DNA from: Planoprotostelium fungivorum
Taxonomy: Eukaryota; Evosea; Variosea; Cavosteliida; Cavosteliaceae
Direction of reading: 5' to 3'
NCBI GenBank assembly: GCA_003024175.1
Contig: MDYQ01000295.1
Span: 1 to 50,575, forward strand
Length of the DNA stretch: 50,575 nt
Positions 11,470 to 23,900 of the stretch are shown one piece after another. The notes beneath the pieces are model-generated. The model searched no databases. It saw only the letters and a list, made by a program, of their open reading frames with translations, and was not told where the DNA came from. The position numbers and the translations under genes were made by a program. Position 1 is the stretch's first letter. Each line of letters opens with the position of its first letter.

Positions 11470-12582
11470 ATGAGCCAGCACAACAAAACAAAACACCTGA
11501 GACTGATGACATACAATCTACGGTATGCCTTTGAGCACGATGGAAAGGCAAGATGGGAGTTCCGCAAAGATGTGATGGTCAACGTCTTCAAAAAAGAGAA
11601 TCCAGACGTCATAGCGACACAAGAAGGTGAAGAGATCGCGAGACAGCGAGTAATTGATCTTGTATCAGGATCGATGATTCAACTACGTGACATAGAGAAG
11701 GGCTTAGATCATCAATATGCTTGGATCGGTGTCGGCAGAGACGACGGAGGAGAAGGTGAGGAGAAACAACTTTCGGAACTCGCCTCTGAACCGATCTGTC
11801 AGAGGGAGAGTCTTGCTCTATTCTATACAGAAAATCACGGATCCAGCTCCTGCATCACGAAAACTTTTGGCTTTCAGAGACCCAAGAGGGTGAGCATCGC
11901 CGATGATCACGACCTGAACTTCTCAGTGGGAAAGATAGGATGGGGTGCCTCTTATGTGCGAATGTGCACGTGGGCTCAGTTTAAAGATCTGGCCACTGAA
12001 CAAGAATTCTTTCTGTTCAATAGCCACTTGGACAATCGGTCGACCGTGGCTCGGCACGAATCAGCGATGTTGATCAAGAAAGTGGCGAAAGAGAGACAGA
12101 CAGATACGTCTATCCCCATCTTTTGGACAGGAGGTTTGTTTTCATCTACTATCTCATTCTCAACCATCTTCTCACACGTCGTGATAGATTTCAACGCTCA
12201 GGAGTACGAGAAAGTCATTCAATACATCAAATCCAACGACAATTCAGATCCCTTTGTCGATACAAGAGGCACGTCCACCTCAGGTGCTTCATCACACACA
12301 TCCATCGACTCATCCGATCCAGCTCACGAGGGGCCGAACATCACCTTCCCCGGCTTCAGTCATGCGTCCCTCGGTCGCGAGGGGGTCATTGATTACATCT
12401 TCCTCCGTGATGCGAACGATCGCGTCAAAGTCTTAAACCACCGCACTGTCTTCACTCCCATCGACAAGAAATTGGGAACACCGCCGTCAGATCACTTTCC
12501 CGTCATGATCGATTGGTGTTACAAACAACATGGAGAGACAACAGATCGGATCTCGTTCTTCAAGAGAGTCTTTGGCTTCTGA
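11470..12582 (+). CDS. Endonuclease/exonuclease/phosphatase-fold enzyme, right copy
   Basis: This is a mirror copy of 5477-6589 with an identical 352-aa product: exons 11470-12133 and 12188-12582, with a 54-bp intron GTTTGT...GATAG. The splice is needed to build the TGDFNAQ active-site motif. The upstream gap to the ankyrin/F-box fragment (11282-11469) is about 50 bp longer than on the left, owing to an indel near 11300-11340. Confidence 0.9.
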   Translation: MSQHNKTKHLRLMTYNLRYAFEHDGKARWEFRKDVMVNVFKKENPDVIATQEGEEIARQRVIDLVSGSMIQLRDIEKGLDHQYAWIGVGRDDGGEGEEKQLSELASEPICQRESLALFYTENHGSSSCITKTFGFQRPKRVSIADDHDLNFSVGKIGWGASYVRMCTWAQFKDLATEQEFFLFNSHLDNRSTVARHESAMLIKKVAKERQTDTSIPIFWTGGLFSSTISFSTIFSHVVIDFNAQEYEKVIQYIKSNDNSDPFVDTRGTSTSGASSHTSIDSSDPAHEGPNITFPGFSHASLGREGVIDYIFLRDANDRVKVLNHRTVFTPIDKKLGTPPSDHFPVMIDWCYKQHGETTDRISFFKRVFGF

Positions 12583-12937
12583 TGAATCATAAATCTATGT
12601 TTGATCAACGTGATGATCATCACTTTGGAAAAAGCATGATTGGCTTCCCGAATTATAGTTTAGGATGATGGTGACATTAACAACAGATGAGACGTCCCCG
12701 TCGTTGTGTTGCGGTTCAGCGACGATGCTCCCGAATTATAGTTGGGTGATGACATTAACAACAGACATAAAACCTTCACTATCCTCTGCTGCTTTCATAT
12801 ACTCACACCGATTTGATCCACTGTATCGCATCTTCTTTTGAATGCCATCTGGCGAATTCGTGTGAATTTTACAACGTGATAAAATCCTCACCGCATCTCA
12901 TAAGGCATTACCACTACGAGACGATCCAGACGATTCA
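12583..12937. other. Intergenic region with repeats, right arm
   Basis: This is the partner of 5206-5476. It carries the same duplicated motif (CCCGAATTATAG...ACATTAACAACAGA at about 12645-12690 and 12730-12765). It also carries an extra segment around 12785-12860 absent from the left arm. I see no gene here. Confidence 0.55.
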
Positions 12938-14561
12938 ATGACAATCGCTCATCCTGCTTCTGGAAAGGATCATCCAGTGGCGCAAGAACACAAACACAGA
13001 ACATTAGGTCCCATTGCAAATGGATTGGCTGGATCTGGTGCAGGTGCAATTGCAGCGTTCTTCACTTGTCCATTGTGAGCTCTTCTTCGAATGAGTCGAC
13101 CGACATATGATAACATCTTCTTCAGAGACGTAGTCAAAACAGTTCTTCAAGTTCAAAAGGCCAGAAGGGGCGATAAAGATTATTCTGGAATATGGGGTGA
13201 CCAAGAGGCTTCAGCGTGTGACCGGTCTGATTCTCAACATAGATACGGGGAAGAGGATCTTTCGAACGGAAGGTGTGAGAGGCTCTTATAAAGGGTTGGG
13301 CACCACTCTACTGGTGAGTCAAAGACATGTCTGTATGCATCATACTCACAACGGAAGGCTCTCATTCCAAACTGGGGAGTTTATTTCTATTCTTACAGTT
13401 TCGCGAAAGATTATGCCAAGAGTGCAGGTGTGATTCGCTCGATGAATCATCCATTGAGAGAGATCAGGTTACAAGGAAGGAGCTTTCGTTTACCTAGCTT
13501 CTTCTGTCTTCGCCGCATCCATCACTGACGTAGTCACCACACCTCTTTGGATGATCAAGACGAGGATGCAGGTGCGATGAAAATGTCTCGATCGACCGTG
13601 ATTGATCGACGATCAGATGCAATCAACCGGTGCAGGCAGAAAATACAAGAACACATTCCACGCCATCCAAGTCATTTCGAGGGAAGAAGGTGTCCTCGCT
13701 CTTTGGAGAGGTGAGGTGTCATCATGATCATCATCGAAAGTCTTCCTCATCGTCTTGTTCGATGTCCATTTGAAATACTCTTCTGATGGAAAAAAGGTTT
13801 GATTCCTCAATTGATCGGTATACTTCACGTGGCCGTTCAATTTCCATTGTACGAGTTGAGCAAATCGTGGGTTGCAAACCGAGGTGCGTCCTCTCCTCTG
13901 TACCACATTCATTTTCATTCGTCTCGGTTTCGAATGCATATATTCGAATCTTATGTATATCCTTCTTCCTACATCGTTTCTTCATTTCTCCTTATCTCTC
14001 CTTTCATCATTGCCACATCATCTCACCCTCACGATTTCATTTGATAAAAAATCTTCGTCGCATCATCTCTCGTGACATGAAAATAGGAAACAAATCACGC
14101 GACAATTTGAACTCTTACGAACTCATCCTCACCTCGGCCGTTTCAAAGTGCGCCGCATCTGCCGTGGCTTACCCTCACGAGGTGACACCTTATCCTCTTA
14201 CATCATTATTTTATCCATCTACATCATTATCTTATCCTTTTACATCATTATCTTCACACCATTATTCTACCTCCTTCTACATCATATCTCACCTCCATCA
14301 GGTCCTCCGATCTCGATTTCAATACCAGAAGGCCTCTGATCCAGGCCACTACACGGTGACCCCATTCGAAATCCACGAGAAAATAACACGACACAGAGTA
14401 TATCACACGCCGTATCTACCATACTGAAAGAAGAGGGAGTGCTGGGATTCTACAGGGGAATGGGAGCCAATCTGATGAGAACCGTTCCAGCCTGTGCCAT
14501 CACGTTCACCTCTTACGAGCTACTGGCGAGGAACATCAATGCGAAGCTGAATGCAGTATGA
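12938..14561 (+). CDS. Mitochondrial carrier (SLC25), right copy
   Basis: This is a mirror copy of 3582-5205 with start ATG 12938 and stop 14559-14561. Splicing restores PLDVVK across the intron that begins at 13076 and gives the linker GIWDTGKRIFRTEGVRGSY. The final exon encodes EEGVLGFYRGMGANLMRT. The membrane topology and likely substrate group (folate, pyrimidine nucleotide or NAD) are as for the left copy. I saw no coding difference between the two in the parts compared. Confidence 0.9.
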
Positions 14562-14709
14562 TGGGCTGGTGAGGGTGTTCGCTTGACGTCCGTAGAGAAA
14601 GATTCGATTCGAATGTGACGATGAAACGAATAGAGAACGACGTCACTCTTCATTTCTTAATTCTTCTCTCCATCATCATCATCTCATCATGATGAGCAAT
14701 GTCTCTTCA

Positions 14710-16886
14710 TCATCTCATGTCTGCGATCTTGACAAACTTTGCAATGAAGAAACCGATACCATCGTCCTTTGATGGATCGAATCTTCTCACGAGCTCGGCT
14801 TCTTCCTCTTTCAGACTCTCACTCATCACGATCTTGGATGATGATGAGACGTGTGTGGCTCTGTGTTGTCTCCCACCTTGACTTGTTTCTGTTTCCTCTT
14901 CTTCTGTGAGCCGTGTGGGGCTGGAATGTGTTCGTCACGAGTCGACTTCATGATCTCCTCGATCTCTCCTTCACTCTTCACTCTCCACGTTAATCCTGTG
15001 ACGTCATCAGCCATGACCTCACATCACATCAAGACATCACGATGCATGTGTGATGAGACGCATCTGTCGTGGATGGATGTGGATGTCGTGTGTGCATCTG
15101 TGAAGAATGGAGAGACCACCTTTCGAGCCGAGAGAGGAGAGGTGCTGTGGTCCTCCGACTAACTTCACTGGAAAATGATCGAGAGCGTACCGAACAACTT
15201 CTTCGTTCTCTTGTGGATTCAGCGTGCACCTTTTTAAGGTCAGTTGAAATAAGACGAAATGAAACGAAATAAACTGAGATGAAGAGAAGGCACGTGATGA
15301 TTCTCACGTAGAATAGACGAGGACACCACCGACTTTGAGTAATCGGATCGCCGTGTGAAATAACTTTCTCTGATAAGGTGCGTAGCTGAATAGATCGACG
15401 AGATTCATACTCTCTCTCATGCGAGGCCTCTGACCTAAGCCAGAGCAGGGTGGGTCCAACAGAATCCTGTCCTCCGCATTAAGAAGGAGAGACATGGATA
15501 GGAGGTCACCTGTCGAACGATTCTGGCCTTATGTCGAATTCTTCCCTCCACTTCTGCTGTTCCTCTCCCTCCTGTCTCGTCCGTCATTCTCCCTCGTTTC
15601 ATTTTCAATTCATCTCACCAGTAACTTTGTCGAATCCATCGCAAAAGCACGAACACAAGTGATAGCGAGCCGCTGGCACAGCTGTCTGATCACTTCTACC
15701 TTGTTTTCGTTTCTGTCTATATCACGTGTGAGGAGAAGGAGAGGAGAAGATGATTCACCGAAGGAAAAGATGGTTCCGTTGTTTCTCATGAGCTGGGCGA
15801 TGTGAGATGTCTTTCCACCGGGAGAGGCACACATATCTATGATCCGATCGCCCTCTCTGGCCTGTGTCTATGTTGATGCAAGATGGCGATGATGATCACC
15901 TCGAGGTAATGAGCCGTGATCATGGATGGTATGTTCTGCAGGTAGCACTTTTCGGGGAAAATTCCGTTGAGGGGAGGGCTGCGATAGATACCTTCTGTCA
16001 TTCGGACAGCTGTAAACTCGTCATCATCACATGATGGAAGGAGACAGCATGAGGTTCTTCACCTACGCCAGTTGATTTATAGAAGGCGCTTCGACTCTGT
16101 AGAGGGTCACAAGTGCGGTCGGTGATGGTGATGAAGATGCGATCTCACCATGGTGGTGGTTCCGTTGCCGACAAAGACTTTTCTTCCCTCAAATTCGACT
16201 CTCAATCCCTTGTGGACTTGTCTGAACGCCGTCACTTCTTCTCCTCTTCGTATGACTCACTGATCTACATCGATGTAGACGCTGACTTTGTCTTCGGCCT
16301 GAACTGTTTTACCATCAACGAGACGCGATGGATGATCGTCACTGACTTCCTGATACGGCAGCTAATACACCGGGCTGTTGAGGAGTGAATGGAGATCGTT
16401 AGCGGAGTGAAAATATCACCGCGTAGATGTCTGCTCCTCTGATAATGGCCTCTCCACACTGTCAATCATCAGATGATGGAATTCTCAGATGTCTAACCTT
16501 AGTGTCCACGGTAATTTCTGTAGGGAATGAGAAGAGACTTTGGAACAAGTGGTGATATCACCTGGATGTCCATTCTTCACAGGCAATGGTCCTTCGACTC
16601 GTATCGTCAGACAATCCTCTATTATCTCGGATAATTCAATTCATTGCCATCATTACACGATCACCTGATGTCTCTCCACTTTGTATCGAGATAATACATC
16701 CGACAGATCTTTCAACAGTGAATCGGAGGAACAAAGAAGAGTGTTGACACGGAGACTGGTCACAGAAGGAGGTCGTGCAAGTGCATTGATGACAGATTCT
16801 AAATGTCCCTCGGTGTCATGATATAACCCTAAGAAGCTGACGAGTGAAGGATCTAAGACGGTCCGAAACGTTGTCAGATCTTGCAT
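14710..16886 (-). CDS. NSUN6-like tRNA (cytosine-5) methyltransferase, right copy
   Basis: This is a mirror copy of 1258-3433 with all catalytic motifs kept (CASPGGKTSHIA, DPPCSGLGQRP, VYSTCTL). Unlike the nuclease and carrier pairs, it has amino-acid differences from the left copy. In exon 1 alone there are three: Val to Leu in DPSxVSF, Ile to Thr in LYHDxEGH, and Pro to Arg in VLSxYKV. Further differences lie in the first intron and the PUA-coding part (GATCGT versus CTCCAT near 16395). Both copies could be functional. Confidence 0.88.
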
Positions 16887-17330
16887 CTGTGGTACTTGTG
16901 ATCACACAAGTCTGAATTAGGACATTCTACAATGAATTTATTTCAGAAGCATTTAACATTGGTTTGTGGAGATCAGCAGCGTATAGGGCTGCTAGCTCAC
17001 TGGAGCCACACAGATCTCATTTAAGGTATAATTACGATTTAGCGTGGTGTGCCTATCTAATATCTCTTTCCTGTGATATCTAGCTATGGATGAGCTTTCG
17101 TCCGACAGAAGCGCACCTTCCACCCACCGCCCCGCCCTCGTAATGCCTCATACCTGGGGCGTGCGTACTCAGTAGTGTGTTTGATCAATAGATTGGAGTC
17201 CCGCTTCACAGAGATCCCATCTCCTTCTCTACGTCAAACACACTCGTAGGGAGCTGTATCTGTTAAATCTGGAGATATAAATCAGACCGTTTTTTTCTCT
17301 GCTCTTACTTATTACTACCAGAGGAGAAGC
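16887..17330. promoter_or_regulatory. Divergent intergenic region, right arm
   Basis: These 444 bp lie between the methyltransferase (minus) and the Zn2Cys6 regulator (plus) and are expected to hold both promoters. Compared with 829-1257 the region has a GC-rich insertion around 17120-17155 and scattered substitutions. No specific regulatory motif was recognised. Confidence 0.45.
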
Positions 17331-19780
17331 ATGGACCCCAAGGCTTTCTTGTATGACTATGCGTCAGAGATAGCAAACGATAAGAAGAAGGTGAAATGAT
17401 GGTGTTGTTGTTGAACATTGGTTGATGACAGCAGCCAAACTGTGCAAAAGGTGTGTATGCGTCGGCCGCTTGCACGTTCTGTAAGAAGAGGCATTACAAG
17501 TGTGATGGAAGACTTGATGGATGCATCAATTGCATCAGCAGGAATGAGGTGAGAGAAGATACGGCATGGACAATGTCTGAAAGGCCAACAGGTCTGTGTA
17601 TACCCGAATAAAGTGAAGAAGAGAGGCCCTCGAACTACAAAGAAAGTTAAAACGGAGGTGAATGCAATCGATACCAACATGGTCTAAACCGGTCACCGAC
17701 AGGTCGAGGGAACTTCTTCGTCGGTCAATTCTCCAGCCTCTTCTCCTTTAGACAATCATAACAACAACATTGTCTTCAATCAGAGCAGTAACAACATCAA
17801 CATCATCAGCAACAACAACATCACTGTAAATAATTTATGGCAAAATCCTTCTGCCTTCTATGCCCAAGAGAATGCAGAGGTTAAATGTCAACCCATATCT
17901 CTTCCCATTCCATCACCAAGCGAGCTACTCTCCAGCGAGGTGAGGTTCTACACAATTCCGCTCGCTCGTTGTCTCCCAATTGCTCACCCATTGATCGACA
18001 CCACAGGACATCAAGATGTACTGTGAAATGACGCACAGCAATGAGTATCCACCTGTATATATTCCCAAGCGCCATCCAGACTACGCGTTTAATTACACGA
18101 AGGTCGACTCTTCCAACTCGTTCGGTTCCCTTCCTCCACCCGACTCCACGTGAGATCACCGTCACATGTTCTCATCCTCTAAAGTGATGATCATCATGCG
18201 TTGACAGAGAATCACAGGTTACCGGATGGATTCTTGCTTCCGGTAACATTGACCGTACCCATCAACGGACAGATCACACCATGTCAGACGGTCGCATCAT
18301 GGTTGTTCGTCTACTCCATGTCCCTCTACATGAACTACCCATACGTAGAGGTGACCTCCTTCCACTCTCTTCTCCTCACCTCCACAGATCCCACTCACGT
18401 GGAAGTTTCGCATGCAACAGATCATCATCAACCCGCATGCGGTGAGTCTGTCCTCTACACAAGAATCTCACTCGATGTCAGGCACAGATCTACAACGAAG
18501 AATGCTCGCAGCTGCTCAATTCGGACGCTACGGCAGAGAAGGAGACCAAGAGAGCGTTGGATCAGATTCGCCTCAAGTCCATGCTGTCGTTCGGTGCGAG
18601 ATACATGAAGTGTTTTCCTCAGGCCCAGGCCTTGGCGGCATCGGCCAGAACCTTGGTCAAACCGTGAGTCGAACGATCATCACGCGATGATGCATCATTG
18701 TCCATCGATCGCACATCATCGATCACATCATGGATACACGTGGACGCATCATCTCATCACGAAACGATCAGAAGATAAATTAACCCTCTCAGTTTCCTCG
18801 ACGTGGTCAGTCTGGGCGTAGGTTGGACCCTGTGGCTTCTCTCTTACTTGGAAATGGAGGCCGGCGAATTATCACACAACATCCTCTACAATTCGATCGC
18901 TCTGTCCTGTGCCAAGAGAATCAAAGTGGAGGGTGACCCGGCCGGCAGCCTACATTTAGAGATGGCTAGCCTCTACATGGTCATCACCTACAATTCAGAC
19001 GTCGATGAGCATCACAGCGTCATGCAGCAGGTGCTGGTGAGTGTCTCGTCTGATGATGATGATGATGATGATGTGTCTGATATAGAGGACAGAAATTACA
19101 ACCTGATCCGTTGATGCTGAGTATATCTTGTCTCATGAGGGTCATCTGTCATTTCTGGCAGAGTGTGAGTGGAATTGGATGTGGTGTGGGGCTGATGAGA
19201 GGCAGGGAGCAGATATGAATCACATGCCGGAGATGCTGGATCTACTCAAGGTGACAAATTGGCCGCTCGCTCGAAATCGAAACGATGGCATGATCGCCGA
19301 GATCGTCAGCATGGGTGGGTCGTCATCTCATCGATCATCAGCCATCATCTCATCTCAAATGATCGTCATCTCTGATCATCATCTCATGAGTGATGCAGGT
19401 TATAGAGCCTACATCATGATGCGATTGGGTAACATCGAAGGCTCTCTCCTGCTCGTCCGAAGAGTCTACTCCAGGGTCCAACGTGGTGTCAGTTACGGCC
19501 CCATCGGTGAGCTCCACACCTTCTCATGAGACACATCCTCATCCTCTAAAGGTCTCCCCGTCGGCCTCCTCTTCTGTCTCAGAGCTCTCGTTGGCTGTGG
19601 AAAGAAAGACGAGATGTATTATCACCTCACATCTATCGTCAATCGTTTCATTCAAGTGTCGCCCCCTCTCGCTTGGTTGGTCAGGTGAGAAGAATAAAAT
19701 AGAATAAAAGCTGACGCATCGATAGGTCGAACGGTATCCCCAGTGCAGAAGATGTAGAGGCGGTATCAACAATAAATTGA
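17331..19780 (+). CDS. Zn2Cys6 (fungal-type) transcription regulator, complete copy
   Basis: My splice model gives 14 exons and a 568-aa protein. Exons 2 and 3 join to form a perfect binuclear zinc cluster, C-x2-C-x6-C-x6-C-x2-C-x6-C, beginning CTFCKKRHYKC, followed by the basic linker KVKKRGPRTTKK as in Gal4-type factors. An Asn/Ser-rich linker with NNN runs follows. The rest (for example SMLSFGARYMKCFPQAQ and PLAWLVR near the end) is helical and may be the regulatory region. I did not recognise a named domain there. Intron ends are clear, for example 17391-17431, 17549-17591 and 17658-17702. The stop at 19778-19780 lies next to an AATAAA. The gene leaves the palindrome at 18158, within intron 5. 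Zn2Cys6 factors are typical of fungi but also occur in some amoebozoans. Confidence 0.88.
19052..19074 (+). repeat. (GAT)n microsatellite
   Basis: About seven GAT units lie just after the donor site in intron 9 of the Zn2Cys6 regulator. Confidence 0.9.
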
Positions 19781-19796
19781 GAGAAAAAGATTTATT
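19771..19796. terminator. Back-to-back polyadenylation signals
   Basis: On the plus strand AATAAA (19771-19776) overlaps the last codons of the regulator. On the minus strand AATAAA (19796-19791) overlaps the stop codon of the proteasome gene. The two stop codons are only 15 bp apart, so the 3' ends of the two messages almost certainly overlap. Confidence 0.6.
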
Positions 19797-20773
19797 TATA
19801 CTCTGGCGATGATGGACTCGACCTTCTCTTTTCCATAGATGGTGAATTTTCCCGTGGCCACCTCAGCCGACGCGACCTCTATATTTGTCGCCGTCAGTTG
19901 TTCCTCCATGACTTGCTTCAGAACCGACACGGCCAACGTCTCTGCCTCACTCAACGTCATCGACTGTGACGTGTCAGATCGTCTCGGCGATGGGGGTTCA
20001 CCTTTGTGTATTTCTCGATGAGAGTCTGCTGGGCTCCCTCAGATGCAGCACCGATGGCCTTGGCTTCGAAGGCAACAAAGGTACCAGATGGATCGGTGTG
20101 GTAGAGGAGAGGACCGGTTTCGTCTACACCGGCGACGAGGAGGGCGACGCCGAAAGGTCTGCTCTGTGATGGGTGAGATGATGGAATGTGAATGATAGGA
20201 AGATGCATTACCATCTGTTCCTCTCTCTCTCCCTTCTTTCGGTCTTCTCCGAAACGGAGGGCGAGATCGCAGAGAGCTTGCGTGCAGGCTTCTACTTTCA
20301 TGGGTTCGTCATAGTTGAATCTGTGGTTCTGATTCGAAATCAGTGATGATGGGACGATGGATAGGAGGTCGTACCTGAGCCTCTACTCGACCGTGCTCGA
20401 TCATAGTTCTGGCGTCTGCAATGAGACCGGACATGGAGGCACCAATGTGACTGTCGATCTCCATGATCTTTTCGATACTGGATGACTCTAATAAGGTGGA
20501 AGAGACTCTCTTCTCTACGGCTAAAATGACACCTTCTGACGTTTTGATTCCTAATGCAGTCGAGCCCAGCTGAACATTCATTTCAGATCCCAATTCCAAT
20601 CCACTCTACGATCGTAGAGTGACAAACCTTGATAGCTTCTATGGCGTATTCGACTTGGAAGAGACGTCCTTCTGGTGAGAAGGTGTTAACTCCTCTATCA
20701 TACTCGCTCCTTGCGATATCAAGTCAACACAGTGAACTCATCTCGTACAACAGACTCACTTTGTGGCATACAT
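19796..20773 (-). CDS. PSMA5: 20S proteasome subunit alpha type-5
   Basis: This is a structural alpha-ring subunit of the 20S proteasome, cytoplasmic and nuclear. The spliced N-terminus [20 protein letters not shown] and [17 protein letters not shown] match the alpha-5 family almost residue for residue. So do [45 protein letters not shown] and [14 protein letters not shown]. Introns are clear after MYATK, after EAIK, after RVEAQ, after the REEQM segment and after EKYTK, and all restore the expected frame. The start (ATG 20771-20773) gives the usual length of about 240 residues. The gene converges on the Zn2Cys6 regulator and diverges from the histidine kinase across 175 bp. Confidence 0.96.
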
Positions 20774-20948
20774 AGTATCTACTCCTCTGTTATCTGTTTC
20801 GTAATTCAGATGATGTGATGTAGAAACGCCGCGCCACCTCAATCCACGTCACAGTGCCTCGTTCAACGCAAGAATAAAATGACTTTTACCCGAGATTTAT
20901 TTCTACCCGCAGAAAACTGGATGCGTTAGATAGAATTGAGAGGGCAGA
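20774..20948. promoter_or_regulatory. Divergent promoter region, PSMA5/histidine kinase
   Basis: This 175-bp gap lies between two divergent start codons and must hold both core promoters. Nothing more specific was recognised. Confidence 0.4.
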
Positions 20949-23900
20949 ATGGAGGAGCCCCACGCGAAGAGGAGGAGAGAAGAGACTCAAGAAATTGTAG
21001 ATCCTTCTTGGACCCTCGCTCCGCCGAAATGGTACGAAAGATTACCTGATAAGCCTCTCGTGCGGCTCTTTTTGGCGACCGACTGGAGTAAGACATCGCT
21101 TGGGCCTCTGTCTGACTGGCCCTCCTCCTTCTGCGATGGTGTGAAATGATGAATATCTTCTATATATCGTTACATCCGTGAGCGACAGACACTGACGCGA
21201 AGGACAGCGACCATCATCTGTTTCACATCCGCTTTTCCAATGTCTTTATTTCTGGGCAGAGAACTAGTTCAATTCTATAATAGCGGATATATCGACATGT
21301 GGCCCGATAAACAGGCGAAAACATGGGCCAAGCCCTTACAACAAGGCTGGTGAGCAATCATGAAAATGAGACGTAACTGGATGAAAAATGATCTCCTTCT
21401 CCAATGTTAAAACATGGAATGGGATGAGAAAAAGAAACTGACAACACTGACAGGCCAGAAGTATGGAGTGAACTCGACTCACTCATCAACGATGTATGCA
21501 GTAAAGGCGAAGGGTTTTACATGATGGCCAAGTTGTTTCTCCTCCAAGTTGGCCCTCTATTGAAAGAGCTCTATTTCAATTTTTCATACAGCCCAGTCTC
21601 TCAAGGGAGGCACATTGTGGGCATCATCAACACTGTCGCAGATTGTTCAAATTATGTCATCAACAACCGAAGGATGGAACAATTGAGGTACGTTCTCATC
21701 ACGATCACATGATGCATCGTCACATCATCATCAGTTTCTGATCCGAAGACAGAGTTCTGGCGTTACGTTTCACGAGTATATCTACAACCGAAGACATGTG
21801 CAAGACATTGACAGAAGTGAGATCCACCCTCTCCATCATCACAGACATCATCGTACAATCCATCAATGACACACTCTGTAGGTATTGGGTACGAACACGC
21901 ACGATATCCCCTTCTTCGCCTACTATCAAGTCACGGGAGAAGATCTCTCTCTCATCAGCCGCTCTCCCTGCGGCATTGGATATCCAACGAGCATCACTGG
22001 TCCCACTGACACGAGCAGTCCATTAGCAGAGGCCGTAACTCGCGCCGTGTGGAACACCTGCAACGATCGCACGTCCGTAGAGGTGAAGTCGATTTTTTTC
22101 TTACTTTTCAAGATCGTCACACTACAACGAGACGATCTCACGTTACGATGTCATCGAATGATATCACATCATGACTCGATTGAAGAAAGAGAAACGAAGC
22201 TTAATTTCTCATTGTACAACAGTTGGATTTGTCTGGATACGAACTGCCGATCTGTGGAGGATGGAAGGAACCACCAAAGAGCTCCTGCGTGACGCCAGTC
22301 TTCTCAGACGATGTGCTCGTCGGCGTTCTACTCGTCGGTCTGAATCAAGTGAGCTTCCGTCTGTCGTTCTCTCTCTTCTCGCATTACAATCTACCATCTC
22401 ATCCTTATCTATTCACTATCGTTCATCTATCGTTCATCTATCGTTCGTTTCCGATTTCTATTTTAGTGTATAACGGAGAAGTGATATACTCTCATCTTCT
22501 CTTTCTCTCATATCCATTGATTCACACGAACAGCATCTGGATTACGACGACAGCTACAGGGACTTCATCTCTCTCGTTTCAAACCAAGTCGGCAACGCCG
22601 TCAAATTCAGCAAAGTCAGAGAAGACACGAGGAAGAGACTGGAGATGCTAAGCAATTTAGACCGAGCGAGGACTGTCTTCTTCACGAACGTCTCCCACGA
22701 GTTTAAAACGCGTGAGTCCACGAGAGAGAAGATTTCGATTTAATCTTCACTTCAGCCATCACTCTGACGTTAGGTCCACTGGAAGATCTGTTGAATCGAG
22801 AGAGGAACGTTTACGCGAAAGACGTTCTATCGCATAAGAAACCGAATTTAGATCCTACGCAGACGAGAAAGATCGATTTAATCTATCGAAATTCACTGCG
22901 GCTGCTCAAATTGGTAAACAATCTGTTGGATTTTTCAAATTTAGATAACGGAGAGGTGAGTCCATTCGTCGTCTCTCGTTTGGAATGAAAATCGACGATG
23001 ACAGTTCAATGGAAAATTTGAAGTGGTGGACGTGCGGGAGCTGACGATCGAGTGTTGCAATCTGTTCGAATCTTCTTTTCAAAAGTCAAAGTTGATTTTT
23101 CTCGTCGATTGTGAAGAGGTGAGATGGATTTGAATGCATCACGATGACATCAGGGTGACATCAGCAGGTGACGGGGGAAGTGTTGGTGGACAGAGACATG
23201 TTTGAGAAGATCGTCCTGAAGTGAGATCGTCGATGTGATGTCATCCATCATTGATGTGATCATCAGCATGATATCGAATTCGTTCAAGTACACAAAGAAT
23301 GGGAGCGTAAGAGTGTCGTTGAAAGATGGAGATGAATTTGTCATCATCACGGTGGAAGACACTGGAATCGGTAAATATCGATATCACATCACATCAAATC
23401 ACATCAAATCGAATCACATCACATCACATCACATCACATCACATCACATCACATCACCCTCACATCATCTTCTGATCGATCACACAGGTATCAGCGAGAT
23501 CGATCTACCTCACGTCTTCAAAAGATTCTACCGAGGTGAGAAGACATCCAATCGAAATCAAATCCGACATCACATCAGGGACGAATCGAGAAGCGAGACA
23601 GGCTGGGACTGGCATCGGCTTAGCTCTCGTCTCTGAACTCGTCCAACTGCACGGAGGACGAGTTGACATCGAATCGAAATTGGGACAAGGTACACGAACG
23701 ACTGCCACCATCAAGAAGGGCCAATCACACATTCCACCCGATCGAATCCACCGATTGGACCCATCGATGTCTGGCTCCATCAAAATCAAAGACAAGCACT
23801 CCGTATCCAGGTGAATATCGTCGATTTGATTCGATCACATCACGGAGAGATGATTCGATGTGGATGTGATGATTGACGTCGTGCAGCTCTTGGTTGTCTT

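Larger units (their letters stand above)
10061..18158 (-). repeat. Right arm of giant inverted repeat
   Basis: This is the reverse-complement partner of 1-7952. Its outer visible limit (18158) lies in intron 5 of the Zn2Cys6 regulator gene (18150-18217), because base 1 of the window pairs there. That limit is therefore set by the window edge and need not be biological. Its inner limit (10061) is a sharp junction with the spacer, inside the shared pentamer GTGCC. Confidence 0.97.
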
